A DNA stretch of 64,000 nt, taken from the NCBI RefSeq assembly GCF_000516985.1, contig NW_006917100.1, positions 1-64,000 on the forward strand, in the 5' to 3' direction. The translations under genes were made by a program, and so were the position numbers. Below, one piece after another: positions 1-11,009 of this stretch; position 1 is the stretch's first letter; each line of letters starts with the position of its first letter. The DNA comes from Pestalotiopsis fici W106-1. Its lineage: Eukaryota; Ascomycota; Sordariomycetes; Amphisphaeriales; Sporocadaceae. The notes below the pieces were generated by a model, which saw nothing but the letters and a program-made list of their open reading frames with translations, was not told the origin of the DNA and ran no database searches.

Positions 1-40
1 ATTTGATTTATTTTATTTATTTTATTTATTTTATTTATTT

Positions 41-187
41 AATTTATTTATTTGATTTATTTTATTTATTTGATTTATTTGATTTATTTAATTTATTTAT
101 TTGATTTATTTTATTTATTTGATTTATTTGATTTATTTAATTTATTTATTTGATTTATTTTATTTATTTGATTTATTTGATTTATTT
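41..187. repeat. 49-bp tandem repeat made of TTTA/TTGA units
   Basis: Three consecutive copies of a unit of about 49 bp start at 41, 90 and 139, each beginning aatttatttatttgattta. The unit is itself built from tttattta and tttgattta blocks. Related but less regular TTTA/TTGA sequence continues on both sides (1-40 and 188-285). The repeat touches the window edge, so its full extent is unknown. It is non-coding low-complexity DNA inside the AT-rich block. Confidence 0.8.
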
Positions 188-1473
188 ATTTTATTTATTT
201 GATTTATTTTATTTATTTTATTTTATTTGATTTTATTTTATTTGATTTATTTAATTTATTTGATTTATTTAATTTATTTAATTTATAATTAGAATTTTTA
301 ATAATATAAATAAATATATTAAATATATTATTATAAAAAAAACTAATTTAATATTTTTTATTTATTTATAAATAAAATAAAATAAAAACAAATTTAAACT
401 TTTTTTTAATTTTAAAACACAAAATCACGTATTTTTTTATCTTTTTTTTTTACTTCGGCTTTATATACGAAATCGAAGCATTTATATTTCGAATTTATGC
501 CTTTTTTTATTTTATTCGTATTCGCTATATAGTTTTACGATTTTTTCGTTTTATATTACGGCAAATTTGCTTAATTTATATAATTTATAATTAAATAGCC
601 GTATTTTATATTATAGCGTTTCGTATATGCTGGTTTTTTTTTATTTAGCGCGCTAAAAATAAACGCTTTAACGGCTTATTTATAATTAGCATTTAGCGTA
701 ATAATTATAAAATAATTAAAGCTTCCGATTTATAAGCTTTGATTTAATCGAAATAATAATAAAAAACGCTAAAAGCTGGAACGTCTTTTAGACGCATTTT
801 TTACGCGTAGCGTTTTTGCGCCGCTTAAAGTAAAGCTTAATTATAACCGAATTTTATCGTTATCCCCGTTAAAATCGCTATCGTTACGTTTTTGCTATTA
901 GCGCAATTCCTCGGCTTTTTTATTTCGTTTTAAGGCTATATATTATTAGCAAATATTTTATTAAAGGAGGCCTGTAATTTATTTTATATTTGCAAATTAC
1001 GGAAAAACCGACCGTTTATCGATATATTGCGGTACGAGCTTAATATACTAGCTTTACGGGTTATTACGTTTTAATTAAAAAGCTTTTAATTATAATCGCG
1101 ATATTTATATTAAAAATAATTAGTCGCTAAATTATTAAATATAATCGATTTAATATCGATTTTAACCTAAATATTAATATATTTTTTAATAGCTTAAAGC
1201 AAGGTTATATAACGACCTATCCACCGATACGAAGCTTTATATAATATTTTAATAATATTACTATTATTAGATATTATATCCTAATATTCGCGTAAAATTA
1301 AAAAAGCTTTACGATAAAATCCTGCTTATATAATTGGCCGAGCTTTATAACGGGCCTATCGTGCTAATTCGGGCTTATATATTTCGATTAAATTATAAAG
1401 CTCGAGGTATTAAGCCTCGGTTTCGCAAATTAAAAATTCGCTTATACGGGAGTATCGAAAATAAGGACGGCGA

Positions 1474-1986
1474 TGTTACGAACATGCACCCTTGCATACG
1501 GCAAAACAAAGGATATTAGCGCTTAAAAGACAATATGCGGGGCTTAAAACCGAAGTCCGCAAATATTCCAGACAAAAACCAGCCTAATACCCCTGCTACC
1601 TATTAATAGCTATTAATAGGCTTATTATTAAATTAGTAATTTAGGAGTAAAATTTATAATAAAAATTAATAAGCTATACGTAAGCATTATTATTACGATA
1701 GTAATTTAGGAATATTAGTAAAGGAATAAATAAATATATATTATAAAAAAATTTCCTATATAGATAATTATTACCTTAGTAATTAATTTAAGTATTTATT
1801 TTATTTATAGGTAAAGCATTCGATACGTTTTAACGATTATATTTATGAATTAGTTTAATTATTTTTATTTTCGGATATTTATTGCTTAATATTTTTTTTT
1901 CGAAGCTATCGTTCCTTATTAGTATAAACCCCTAACACCTTTTATACCTTAGGTTTATCCTAGAAACCCGTAGTGTAGTCGTTATA
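1474..1986 (+). repeat. Left arm of a 513-bp inverted repeat
   Basis: This arm reads tgttacgaacatgcaccctt at its outer end and ...gtagtcgttata at its inner end. Its reverse complement recurs at 4359-4870. The arms align nearly colinearly, and the differences I compared are C/T or G/A transitions (for example gtagtgtag here against gtaatatag in the other arm), as expected if both were RIP-mutated after an identical origin. Similarity stops sharply at 1986 and fades just outside 1474. Confidence 0.85.
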
Positions 1987-4358
1987 GGCGATCGCTATTA
2001 TAATATTTATTAAAACCCCTAATAAAATAAATATAGTAAAAGCGAATATAACGCATCGCGTGCCATATCTAATTACGATATTTTAAATTTACGTATAATA
2101 ATAAATAATAGCCTAAGCCTATATATATTATATATTAATTTAAATTGATACTAAATCGATTAAATTAGGAATATAAGCCTATTTTTAACGTTTTTTAAAT
2201 TTTAATTAATTATAATATTATATAATCCTTTACCGTAAATATAATGCCATTTTACCTTAATTTAATATTTATCTTTTAAAATTCCGAATATAACTTTATA
2301 TATATAAGCGTATATTTCCGTTAATTCGGAATTAGTAAAGCAATAGGCTAATAAGATTGCTATTTAAAATAATTAGAATTATTAAATTTAAATTAAATAA
2401 AAACGTACCTTTTTTAAAGTTTATATTATATTATTTAAAGATAACTTCTATTTCCTTTAGGCGTTAAAAATATTTATAATTTATATTAACTATAAAGGAT
2501 TTAAAATAAAATTAGCGCTATTATTTAGTTTATTTTTAATAAAAATATATTATTATTTAATTTAAACCAAAATCTTATATATATTAAATATATTATTAAA
2601 AATTAATATAAATTATAAATATATTAAAATATAAATAAATATTTATTAAAAAAGCCTAGCTACGTTTAAATATATATTTATGCTAAATTATAAGCCGCCC
2701 GGTTCCTTTAGGAAACGAAAAAATTTATTATTTGCGAATAATATAACGTAAATAATCGTTATTTATAAGACTTTAATATACGTCAAATATAATGCGGCTA
2801 TTATATTATTAAAGCATATTTTGCAATTCTTAAAACCTTAAGAAGCCATTTAAATCGAATTAATATTAATTCTATTAATTATTATATTTTAAATATATTT
2901 AATATAAGCTTAATATTACCTATATTTTGGATAATTCGAGCAATATTATCTAATAAATAAGGCGGGACTCGAGTTAGCGGAGGTGGTGGATGGTCGTAAA
3001 TTTTTTTAAATATAATAATTATCTATAATATAATATCGAATTATTTTAAAATAATAAATATAAATATTATATTATAATTTACGCGTAAAATTAGAATATT
3101 CCGTCGATAATGCGTTTTAGCTATAATTTATTAATTTTAAATATATATTATATTTTTTTTATTTATTGCAAATTTGGGCTTTGCTTTTTATATTAAAAAA
3201 TATATAGCATTCGTTTAGGTTAACTTTATCCGTAATATACTTTTTAAAAAAGATTTAGTTAATAAAATCCTATTATTTATAAAATTTTAATAAAACCAAA
3301 ATATCGAAATAGCCTTCCTATTTTAATATAAATCGATAATTATAATAGCGAATTCTTATTTAAGGCTTATTAATAATATTATTATATTATAATTATATAA
3401 TTTTAAAATAATAAAATCCTCGTTATTCGTGGTATAATTATTTATTTTTTAATCGGTTAAAAATTAAGCGTGCCTATTTAAATATAATTTAATATAAATT
3501 TAAAATTATATTATAAAAAATATTTACGCAATCGCTTATTTAGCAGAAGTTTCTGTTTTTATTTTTAAGCGTATAGCTTCGAGCTTTTTTAATAATTTTA
3601 TATTAACTAAGGTATATAACTAAAAATGCTTTTTTTCGAATAAAAATTAGCACGCTTTTCCACCTATATACTAATATATATACCGTATAATTATAGCATT
3701 ATCGAATATAATACTTAATAAAAAGTAACTAGGTAATTTCTTTATTTTATTATATTAAAGCTTATCGTAATTAGTTATAATATAAAATATATTTAAAAAA
3801 ATATTTATATAATCCATTAGCAACTCCTTTTTACGGTTATTTAACCCATTTATTAAAATAAAAATAGTAATACCGTTAAGGTTATTATTTAAATATTTAG
3901 GTATATTAATTGCGAATTGCTTTTTTATTATAAATAATATATATTATAAAAATATACGTTTTAAAATAGCAGGGTTTAAGCTTAAAATTAAATTTATTAG
4001 CTTTTTAATAACCTAAAATATTATTGCTAAATTAATTTTAAATCGATTCGTTTTGCAATAATATTAAAATTTACGCCTTTCCGACGTTAAACGTTATCGG
4101 GTATTATATTATTATCGTCGAATTTATTTAGGTTATTTAAGTCGTTATTAAAATTTAAATTTAAAATTTTATTAAACCGTTTTAAAAAAGGCTAAATAAA
4201 AAAAATATCGTTTAGCTAAAACGCAGCTATTTCCGCTTTAGGATTTTATAACGATTAAGCTATAAAAAAGCAATTTTTTTATTATATTTTGCTATTTATT
4301 TTTAATTTATATTTATCCTTTCTTTTAATTTTTTATATATTTTTTCCTTATTCTTTTC

Positions 4359-4870
4359 TATAACGACTATATTACGGGTTTCTAGGATAAACCTGAGGTA
4401 TAAAAGGTATTAAGGGTTTATGCTAATAAGGAACGATAGCTTCGAAAGAAAATATTAAGCAATAAGTATCCGAAGGTAAAAATAATTAAATTAATTTATA
4501 AATATAATCGTTAAAGCGTATCAAATGCTTTATTTATAGGTAAAATAAATGCTTAAATTAATTACTAAGGTAATAACTATTTATATAGGAAATCCTTTTA
4601 TAATATATATTTATTTATTTTTTTACTAATATTTTTAAATTATTATTATAATAGTAATACTTACGTATAGCTTATTAATCCTTATTATAAGTTTTACTTT
4701 TAAATTATTAATTTAGTAATAAGCCTATTAATAGCTATTAATAGGTAGCAGGGGTATTAGGCTAATCCTTATTTGGAATATTTGCGGACTTCGGTTCTAA
4801 GCCCCGTATATTATCTTTTAAGCGCTAATATCCTTTATTTTGCCGTATGCAAGGGTGTATATTCGTAACA
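4359..4870 (-). repeat. Right arm of a 513-bp inverted repeat
   Basis: Read on the minus strand this arm begins tgttacgaatatacaccctt at 4870 and ends gtcgttata at 4359, matching the left arm at 1474-1986. The terminal tgttacgaa is shared. No clear target-site duplication is visible next to either end, perhaps because the flanks are also mutated. Confidence 0.85.
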
Positions 4871-5185
4871 TTTTCCGATACCGTATTTTTTCGATTTAAT
4901 ATTTTCCCGATTTCGCCGAAAATATATTTAAAACTCGTTCCGAATTCGTTCTAAATTTATTATTTTATAATTTTATAATTTTCCAAAAATTGCTTTTAAA
5001 AGGCTGGTATCTATATAATAGCGGTTACCGCCGAGGCATATACCTATAAAAGGTTATATATAAATTTGCATACGCTAAAGTCGTAAATCGATTTATTTGC
5101 TTTATTTAAATAAATGCAGATAACGGTAGCCCCGCAGGTATCCTTAGGTTATTTTATAAATTCGCAAAATTATAGAGAAATTCCT

Positions 5186-6308
5186 AAGTCACCTAGGGGG
5201 GGGTACCCTTAGTTTATGTGTAGTCTCGCCTTAGCCCGTAGCAACTTCAACGATTTCAATTCTTAATCCTCATACGCTTTCTTATATAATAAGCTGATAA
5301 AAAGACAGGGTTGTCGTTTGTTCCAACAGACCAAAATCGGATATATACTACTCACATTCTCGCCTTTTATCAGCCGCCTAGTGCCTTTCCTCCCGAGTTC
5401 CTGGTTGGCGGTAATCGACCATTGCCCCGGTGGACTCGGTTAGCCAGCCCTGCGTGCAACCTCACGATTCAAAGGGTCGGTCAAGGCTGAGTGAGCATGG
5501 GGGAGTGGAGTTGTGCACTGTCAAGTTAAGATCAACAGCGTTTAATTACGCCCCCCTTCAGGTCTAGCGCCTCCTCACTGGGCTGATTCAGTGAACCAGG
5601 AGACAAGTCCAGCTTGCCTGTGATCTAAAAAAGAATGCGCCGTGTGTCGATGGTGTAAATGTTGTCTGGTTTAAGCATGATTTAGCTTGATAGGTACAGA
5701 CAATGACGGAATGGTATCAGAGCGGTGCAATACCAATGACCCAGCCTGAGCGCAGGTGGCATGTCTCTTGCTGGCTTGTCTGTATAAACCAATTCAGAAC
5801 ATCGGGCACATAGATACTTACCTCCTTACCTATTGACCAATTCAGTCTCGATAAAGAAACACTCTGGTCCACGTCACTCATGAATCAAAGTCCCAGATCT
5901 ACGCACCTTCAGTGGCATATTTCTCAGTAGTGTACGGACTGTTGATCATCAATCAATTCTTGATAACACGAAATTCAACGTTCGCTGAAAACGCAATAGA
6001 GGCCCATCATAAACTCCTTCCCACGAAACGAAAACGATAAAAACGCAGTCGTGACATACAAGTTTGACTGACCCTTAAAAGACTTATGATACAAACGTGA
6101 TACAAAAAACAACAACAAGACCCCTGGCCGAGATTTTGGGTTCCATGTGGTTCAAGTCATACGTTGCCAACTCCATTGACTCCGTTCTAGTGGGTTTTCC
6201 TGATTAATGCTCGTGATCGTGATCGCGTGTGCCCTTTAACAACGCCGAGAACCTATGCCTGAGAAGTCCAATGGAATGACGAACAGAAGATGAAGAACGA
6301 GGGCCCTT
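5186..6308. other. Intergenic, normal composition
   Basis: This is the first normal-composition DNA after the AT-rich block and the 3' flank of the apsB-like gene. I see no convincing ORF, tRNA or repeat. A run of eight G at about 5198 sits near the composition boundary. Confidence 0.6.
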
Positions 6309-9300
6309 CTATTCCCCGCCCCTCCTTTTGGCCCTGACGAGCTCAGCAACGAGTTCATCCTTCTGCCGCTCGCCCTCAAGTATCCTCTGTTTTGCAGCCG
6401 ATCGGTCCATGTTGCGTGCTTCCCGCTCCTGTTTGAGTTTGTACTCGAGTTCTCTGAGTCGGAACATCCACTTTGTGTCTCCATCACCGCCGCCCGAGGT
6501 GCTGTTGGTGGCCTCGTATTCCGCTGGCGCATGAGCATTGGTAGACGAGCTACGACTCATGGTGTTCGTCCTTGTTTTCGAGCTTGACGTGGCTTCGAGA
6601 TGTGATGCCTTACTCTTAGTAGTCAAGCTGGATTTCCGTTGACCATCAATCTCGGCATCGCCAGGCTTCTTCTTAATTGGTCCTGTGGGAATATGCGGAG
6701 ACGGGCTGCCGTACTCGTCTACATCTCCCTTACCATCGCCATCTCCACGCCAGTCGAAGTAGCCGCCAACCGCCCTGGTTTTAGCATCATTGGCCCTCAT
6801 CAAGGTGGCATTTTCAATCTTGAGAGCGCGGATCGCAGCTTCAAGTTGAGAGATTCTGGCAGTTGCAGAGAAATCGCCAGCAACGACGCCGTTGCGCACG
6901 ATGGACTCGAGGCGATCGAGCTTTTTGGAGCGCAAATCCAAGCTGTTGTCCAGTGCCTGGTATTCCTTCCAGAGTTCTTTCTCGACACCCTTAATGCGAG
7001 TCTGAAATCCGCCAATGACGGACTCAATGTGCTTGATCGCAGCCAGGAGGTTCTTGCTGAATCCGGGTAGCATTGTTGCCACGGCCTCCAAGCTCGGTAG
7101 AGCCCGACCATTAATCAAGCTGTGGTCATGAGCCCAGTCGGTACCGCACACGGCAGACAACTTGGTCCAGAGAACCAGGAGAAGATTGTTGCGCTCCGTC
7201 AATTGGTCCTTGAAATTGTTCTCCAGTTGGGCAAGCCTCTTCTTATCACTAGCGCGCGTGGACTCTAGCTCGACAATGCGAGTGTCTTGGTTCGTGACGG
7301 TGCGGGAAACATGTTGGTGGGTTCGCTGGAAAGTCTCGTAAGAGTTCTTAGTGTTGCGATGAGCTTGGCGCTCCTTGTCCAACAGCTCAGCAAGCTTCTT
7401 GCCCTCGAGACCGTGCGATTCGAGCAGCGCATCCCGCTGTTTGATGATACGATCCTTCTCCAATACCGATGCCTTGGTCGTATCGAGCTCGCGGACGGTG
7501 GTCTCCAGATCTTTCTGGACCTTGGCTATCGACTTAAGTAGACTGGATCTAGTGCCATTGAGATCACCCAAAGCTTCGCGCAAATTGTTTTCAAGCTCCA
7601 TGAGCCTCTCCTTCCACTCGGCAGCTTCGACTTCGCGGCTCGTGAGGTTCTTACGCAGACGCCGTGCCTCGTCTTTAGCCGAGGCGAGGTCTTTGTTTTG
7701 TTCATTGACAAATCGCTGGACTTCCTCCTTCTCACGCGTGGCGATGATTTCCCGTTGTCGTCTCTCATTCGCCAGTCGCTGATCCAGCTCCTTGGCGCGA
7801 TCACGCTCTTCACGGAGACTTTGTTCCGCATTTGCAACAGCAGCTTCCAGATCACCGATGCGGATCTTATCAGCCTCCTGCTCTTCGCGCAGGAATGCAA
7901 TTTCGCCCTGGCTGGACTCTTGTTGAACGCCAAGCCGGTTAGCCTTGTCATTGGACTCAACGAGTTTGGCTTCCAATTCCTCGAATTCCTTGTTACTGTC
8001 GGCAACTTCTGCCTCGAGCTCTTCGATTCGTCGATACTTCTGTTCTTGGTCGTCTTCGAGGCGCATGAATGCTTCGCTAAGCTTATGCATCTCTTCCTGT
8101 AAAGCACTGAAATTATCCGTTGACTCTTGCAGTTCGAGCTCCAGTCGTTGCATATCCTCGGTTTGTTGATCGACGAAGGACTCGAGGGCCAATATCTCCT
8201 CTTGCGCCTCCTGCCGCAAATCATTAAACTTGGTTTCAATTTCGGAAGCCTCTTGAAGTGCCTCATCTCGCTCGTTTTGTATGGCGATCAGATCATTCAT
8301 CGCATTGTCGAGCTCATCCTGTAGGCTCATCGCGGTTGTCTCGGCTTCTTTCTTGCCCTCAACGGCAATCTCAAAGTCTTCCATGCAGGTCTCGAGTTCC
8401 CGTTGCAGTTCCTGATTCTGCAGTCTGAGTTCGTTGATCTTGTCACGATGCTCCGCGAGCTTGTTCTCAAACTCTTCGCGTCCGGGGTCCTCTGCAGCCA
8501 TAGTGAGTCGCGTTCGGGCACTTATCCTAGATTGTGATCTCTCATGGCCGCCGGCTCGGGATGCGGATCGATCCAGCAGTGTATCAATGGTTGATGGCGC
8601 ATGCCCATTACGTCGTTGCGCTAGTTTCAAGTCTTCGATCTCTTGGTACAGCCTCTCCTTCTCACGATTGCGTGATGTAAGCATGGAAGTTTGAGCGCCC
8701 ACTTCTCTCCTGAGCTCGGCGTTTTCGTGTCGTAACTGCTCACTCTCTCGGCGAAGATCTTCCACAAGCGTGCTGGACTGGCTCATTGATCCAAGGTCCA
8801 TGTCTCCAGAGAGGCCTGACATGGGGCGCGATCTTGTGGGTGATGTTGGCTTTGCCTTTCTAGTAATGTTGTAAATATTGGTCGTGTGGTGCATGCCTCC
8901 AGCGCCGCTGCTCAGAGACCCGGCAGGAGCCCCATGGGCCATGTTGAGTTCTTGCTTGAGACGGAAGATCTCCTCGTTCAGTCTTCGGTTGTCCTCATCG
9001 GTTTGTTCACGGCGGGCAGTTTCTTGTTCGAGAAGATCCTTGAACACGTCTGCCTCTTCTTCGCGACCTAGGCTGTTGCCCATCCGTTCGCCTGCCTGAT
9101 CTCCCATTGCCTTGACGGTCTCTGCGAGTCTCCTCTTGTCTGCCTGGTTGGTCATGTTCTCGCTTCTCAGGCGTTCGATTTCTGTAATTTGTTGCTCGAC
9201 ACGCTCACGTAGATACAAGAGTTCTTCCTCCCTCTCATCGTCATCAATAGGTGATTCTGTCTGCCCATCTGACGAGTAGCCACTCTTGGCAGTACTCGGC

Positions 9301-11009
9301 CGGGTATCTACTTCATCGCGCAATCGCTGTTCGAGCTCCTTATTCGCTCGACGTAGTCCTTTATTGTCGCGTTGTAGCTTTGCCAACTGAGTCTTGAGCG
9401 TAACATTCTCCGAGACCATTTCCTTAACACCTTCTTCAGAGAGCTTGTCTAGCCGGTCTGACAAGAACATGACCTTGAGCTTGAGATCAAAGTTCTCCTT
9501 GGATAGGCGTTCGATGGTACTTGATTGCTCTTTCAAGGTCATACTTCTTCCATTCTTTGCAGCAGTGCCTGGCACCGGAGTGAAATCGACCATGGTCTTT
9601 CGGAATGACTTGATTGGAGTTTCGAGACCATTCTTGGTTTTGTACTCAATCGCCAAAGACTCGGGAACCTCTACATTTTGAACGTGCTTTGCGATGACGG
9701 TGTCGGTGGGAGGCAGAAGCGTGTTACTTTTTGTAGCCTTTGGAGTTGCTAAATTGTCCTCGCTGCCGTTTAGCTTGCCAGCTCTTTCCGGGAATCCATC
9801 AATCTCCTCTAGAGGCTCCAGCGGCTCCAATGTCCGAGTAGAATCAGGGAGGTCATCAAGTCCAGAGGCCCAGCTTCCCATGCTCACCGATCGAGAGAGG
9901 ACATTGCTAAGACTCCGTTGCATGCCTCCAGCTGGGACGGCGCCGCCCGACTGAATAGCAAAATCCGCACCGAGACCGACAGTATTGTCGCTGGAACCGT
10001 CCTCTTCTGCAGAGTAGGAAGAAACAGAAGACCTCTGGCTAGCATGCCTACTGTGCAAATACTTGGGTCTATTTCCAGAGCGCAGTGCAGCTCCTGGCGT
10101 ACTTCCAGCGTCAACAGACAGCTTTTGGGGGTCTAGCTCTGCGGTATGATCTCCGCGACTTGACGCGCCAGCCGAGAAGGAGTGATCGGCCCAAGGCAGT
10201 CTCAGTCTTGAGCTATCCCGAGATATCGAATGCTCCGCATCGCTCGTGCTGTATTCCTCCCCGGAGGCGGTATGTTGGCTAGCCATGGAAATTGCTCTCG
10301 AGATTGTCCTCGCGGCAGCAGCGGCAGTTGGGGAAGATGACAGGGTCTCGAGGGAAGAGGTCGTGTTGCCAGGCTCGGTGTGATCAAAAGAGTGATCGCC
10401 ATGTAGCTCGGCATGTTCTGCGTCTAGCAATGGACTTGAAGGCGTGGCACTAGATATATTCTGGGCTGGCAATTCGGAGTCATCGTGGGTAGTATGCCGA
10501 TCCAGGTGGGAGTCATCGTGACTGTTGCCATTGTATGAATCGTGTTCGTCATCTCTCTCTTCGTCTGGCTCTGATGCGGTCGCTGTTGCTGGCGTTGTGC
10601 TGCGTACTTCGTGGGGATTTTCCGCTTCCGTCGTAGGTGCCTCTCCTCTTCCTGCTCTTCCTCCTTCCACTGGGAGTTCTGCACCGTGGTCTACACCCCC
10701 GTTGTAATCACCGTGACGTGACTCTCGTAGCGGACTCGGTGCCTTTTTGGAGGAGGCCGAGGCGTCAAACATAAAGGTATCGTCGACTCCGCCTTCGGGC
10801 CCAGCTACCCTAACTGGCGATATGGGAGGCACGAAACTGGACTCGACGTCTTGCAGCAGGTGGGCTCGGAGGCGTTGCTCCTCGGTCATGGAGTCGGCAT
10901 GCGCGTCCGAGGAGTCGCCGACATTGTAGCTATCGTCCTCAGGAGGCGAGTCTACCTTGAGGGCGGGCGACTGGGAGCGAGCGCCGGCGCGGCTCTCGTC
11001 TTCATCCAT
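6309..11009 (-). CDS. apsB: ApsB/Mto1-type gamma-tubulin-complex recruiting coiled-coil protein
   Basis: One uninterrupted 1566-codon frame from ATG at 11009. Residues 1-480 are acidic, serine-rich and probably disordered. At about 490-560 lies a CM1/Cnn_1N motif (KEQSSTIERLSKENFDLKLK...FLSDRL), the segment by which centrosomin/Mto1 proteins bind and activate gamma-tubulin complexes. A long heptad-rich coiled coil follows to about 1250. The C terminus (about 1515-1566, RLRELEYKLKQEREARN...) resembles the Mto2-binding motif of fission yeast Mto1. In Aspergillus the orthologue ApsB sits at spindle-pole bodies and septal microtubule-organising centres and affects nuclear distribution. This copy is clearly longer than Aspergillus ApsB as I remember it, mainly in the N-terminal disordered part. 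The identification rests on CM1 plus the C-terminal motif. Confidence 0.88.
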   Translation of the reverse strand: MDEDESRAGARSQSPALKVDSPPEDDSYNVGDSSDAHADSMTEEQRLRAHLLQDVESSFVPPISPVRVAGPEGGVDDTFMFDASASSKKAPSPLRESRHGDYNGGVDHGAELPVEGGRAGRGEAPTTEAENPHEVRSTTPATATASEPDEERDDEHDSYNGNSHDDSHLDRHTTHDDSELPAQNISSATPSSPLLDAEHAELHGDHSFDHTEPGNTTSSLETLSSSPTAAAAARTISRAISMASQHTASGEEYSTSDAEHSISRDSSRLRLPWADHSFSAGASSRGDHTAELDPQKLSVDAGSTPGAALRSGNRPKYLHSRHASQRSSVSSYSAEEDGSSDNTVGLGADFAIQSGGAVPAGGMQRSLSNVLSRSVSMGSWASGLDDLPDSTRTLEPLEPLEEIDGFPERAGKLNGSEDNLATPKATKSNTLLPPTDTVIAKHVQNVEVPESLAIEYKTKNGLETPIKSFRKTMVDFTPVPGTAAKNGRSMTLKEQSSTIERLSKENFDLKLKVMFLSDRLDKLSEEGVKEMVSENVTLKTQLAKLQRDNKGLRRANKELEQRLRDEVDTRPSTAKSGYSSDGQTESPIDDDEREEELLYLRERVEQQITEIERLRSENMTNQADKRRLAETVKAMGDQAGERMGNSLGREEEADVFKDLLEQETARREQTDEDNRRLNEEIFRLKQELNMAHGAPAGSLSSGAGGMHHTTNIYNITRKAKPTSPTRSRPMSGLSGDMDLGSMSQSSTLVEDLRRESEQLRHENAELRREVGAQTSMLTSRNREKERLYQEIEDLKLAQRRNGHAPSTIDTLLDRSASRAGGHERSQSRISARTRLTMAAEDPGREEFENKLAEHRDKINELRLQNQELQRELETCMEDFEIAVEGKKEAETTAMSLQDELDNAMNDLIAIQNERDEALQEASEIETKFNDLRQEAQEEILALESFVDQQTEDMQRLELELQESTDNFSALQEEMHKLSEAFMRLEDDQEQKYRRIEELEAEVADSNKEFEELEAKLVESNDKANRLGVQQESSQGEIAFLREEQEADKIRIGDLEAAVANAEQSLREERDRAKELDQRLANERRQREIIATREKEEVQRFVNEQNKDLASAKDEARRLRKNLTSREVEAAEWKERLMELENNLREALGDLNGTRSSLLKSIAKVQKDLETTVRELDTTKASVLEKDRIIKQRDALLESHGLEGKKLAELLDKERQAHRNTKNSYETFQRTHQHVSRTVTNQDTRIVELESTRASDKKRLAQLENNFKDQLTERNNLLLVLWTKLSAVCGTDWAHDHSLINGRALPSLEAVATMLPGFSKNLLAAIKHIESVIGGFQTRIKGVEKELWKEYQALDNSLDLRSKKLDRLESIVRNGVVAGDFSATARISQLEAAIRALKIENATLMRANDAKTRAVGGYFDWRGDGDGKGDVDEYGSPSPHIPTGPIKKKPGDAEIDGQRKSSLTTKSKASHLEATSSSKTRTNTMSRSSSTNAHAPAEYEATNSTSGGGDGDTKWMFRLRELEYKLKQEREARNMDRSAAKQRILEGERQKDELVAELVRAKRRGGE

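Larger units (their letters stand above)
1474..4870. mobile_element. Probable dead long-inverted-repeat transposon (RIP-mutated)
   Basis: Two 513-bp inverted arms enclose about 2.4 kb of equally AT-rich, stop-filled DNA, giving a 3.4 kb unit. A DNA transposon with long terminal inverted repeats around one transposase gene would have this size and shape. Alternatively, two copies of a short repeat (solo LTRs or MITEs) may lie in opposite orientation. No transposase motif survives in any frame, so no superfamily is assigned. The inverted arms are directly visible; the transposon identity is inference. Confidence 0.55.
1..5185. repeat. AT-rich, RIP-like degenerate block
   Basis: The whole stretch is extremely AT-rich and stop-ridden in all frames; the longest open frame is about 60 codons. 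TpA is everywhere and CpA/TpG are scarce, while CpG is still common (many tcg, acg and gcg triplets). That is the signature expected from repeat-induced point mutation, which turns CpA into TpA in duplicated DNA of filamentous ascomycetes. Composition changes abruptly to normal genic DNA near 5180. The block holds a tandem repeat at its left end and a pair of long inverted arms (listed separately). The original sequence was presumably transposon-derived; the ancestral family cannot be recognised by eye. Confidence 0.85.

Noticed and set aside
1334..1519. 61-codon plus-strand frame in the AT-rich block
   Set aside because: It lies in RIP-like DNA, crosses the outer boundary of the inverted repeat and resembles no protein; probably a relic fragment without a stop by chance.
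5190..6300. Possible tRNA or other structural RNA in the first normal-composition DNA
   Set aside because: No cloverleaf with matching A and B boxes could be built by eye.
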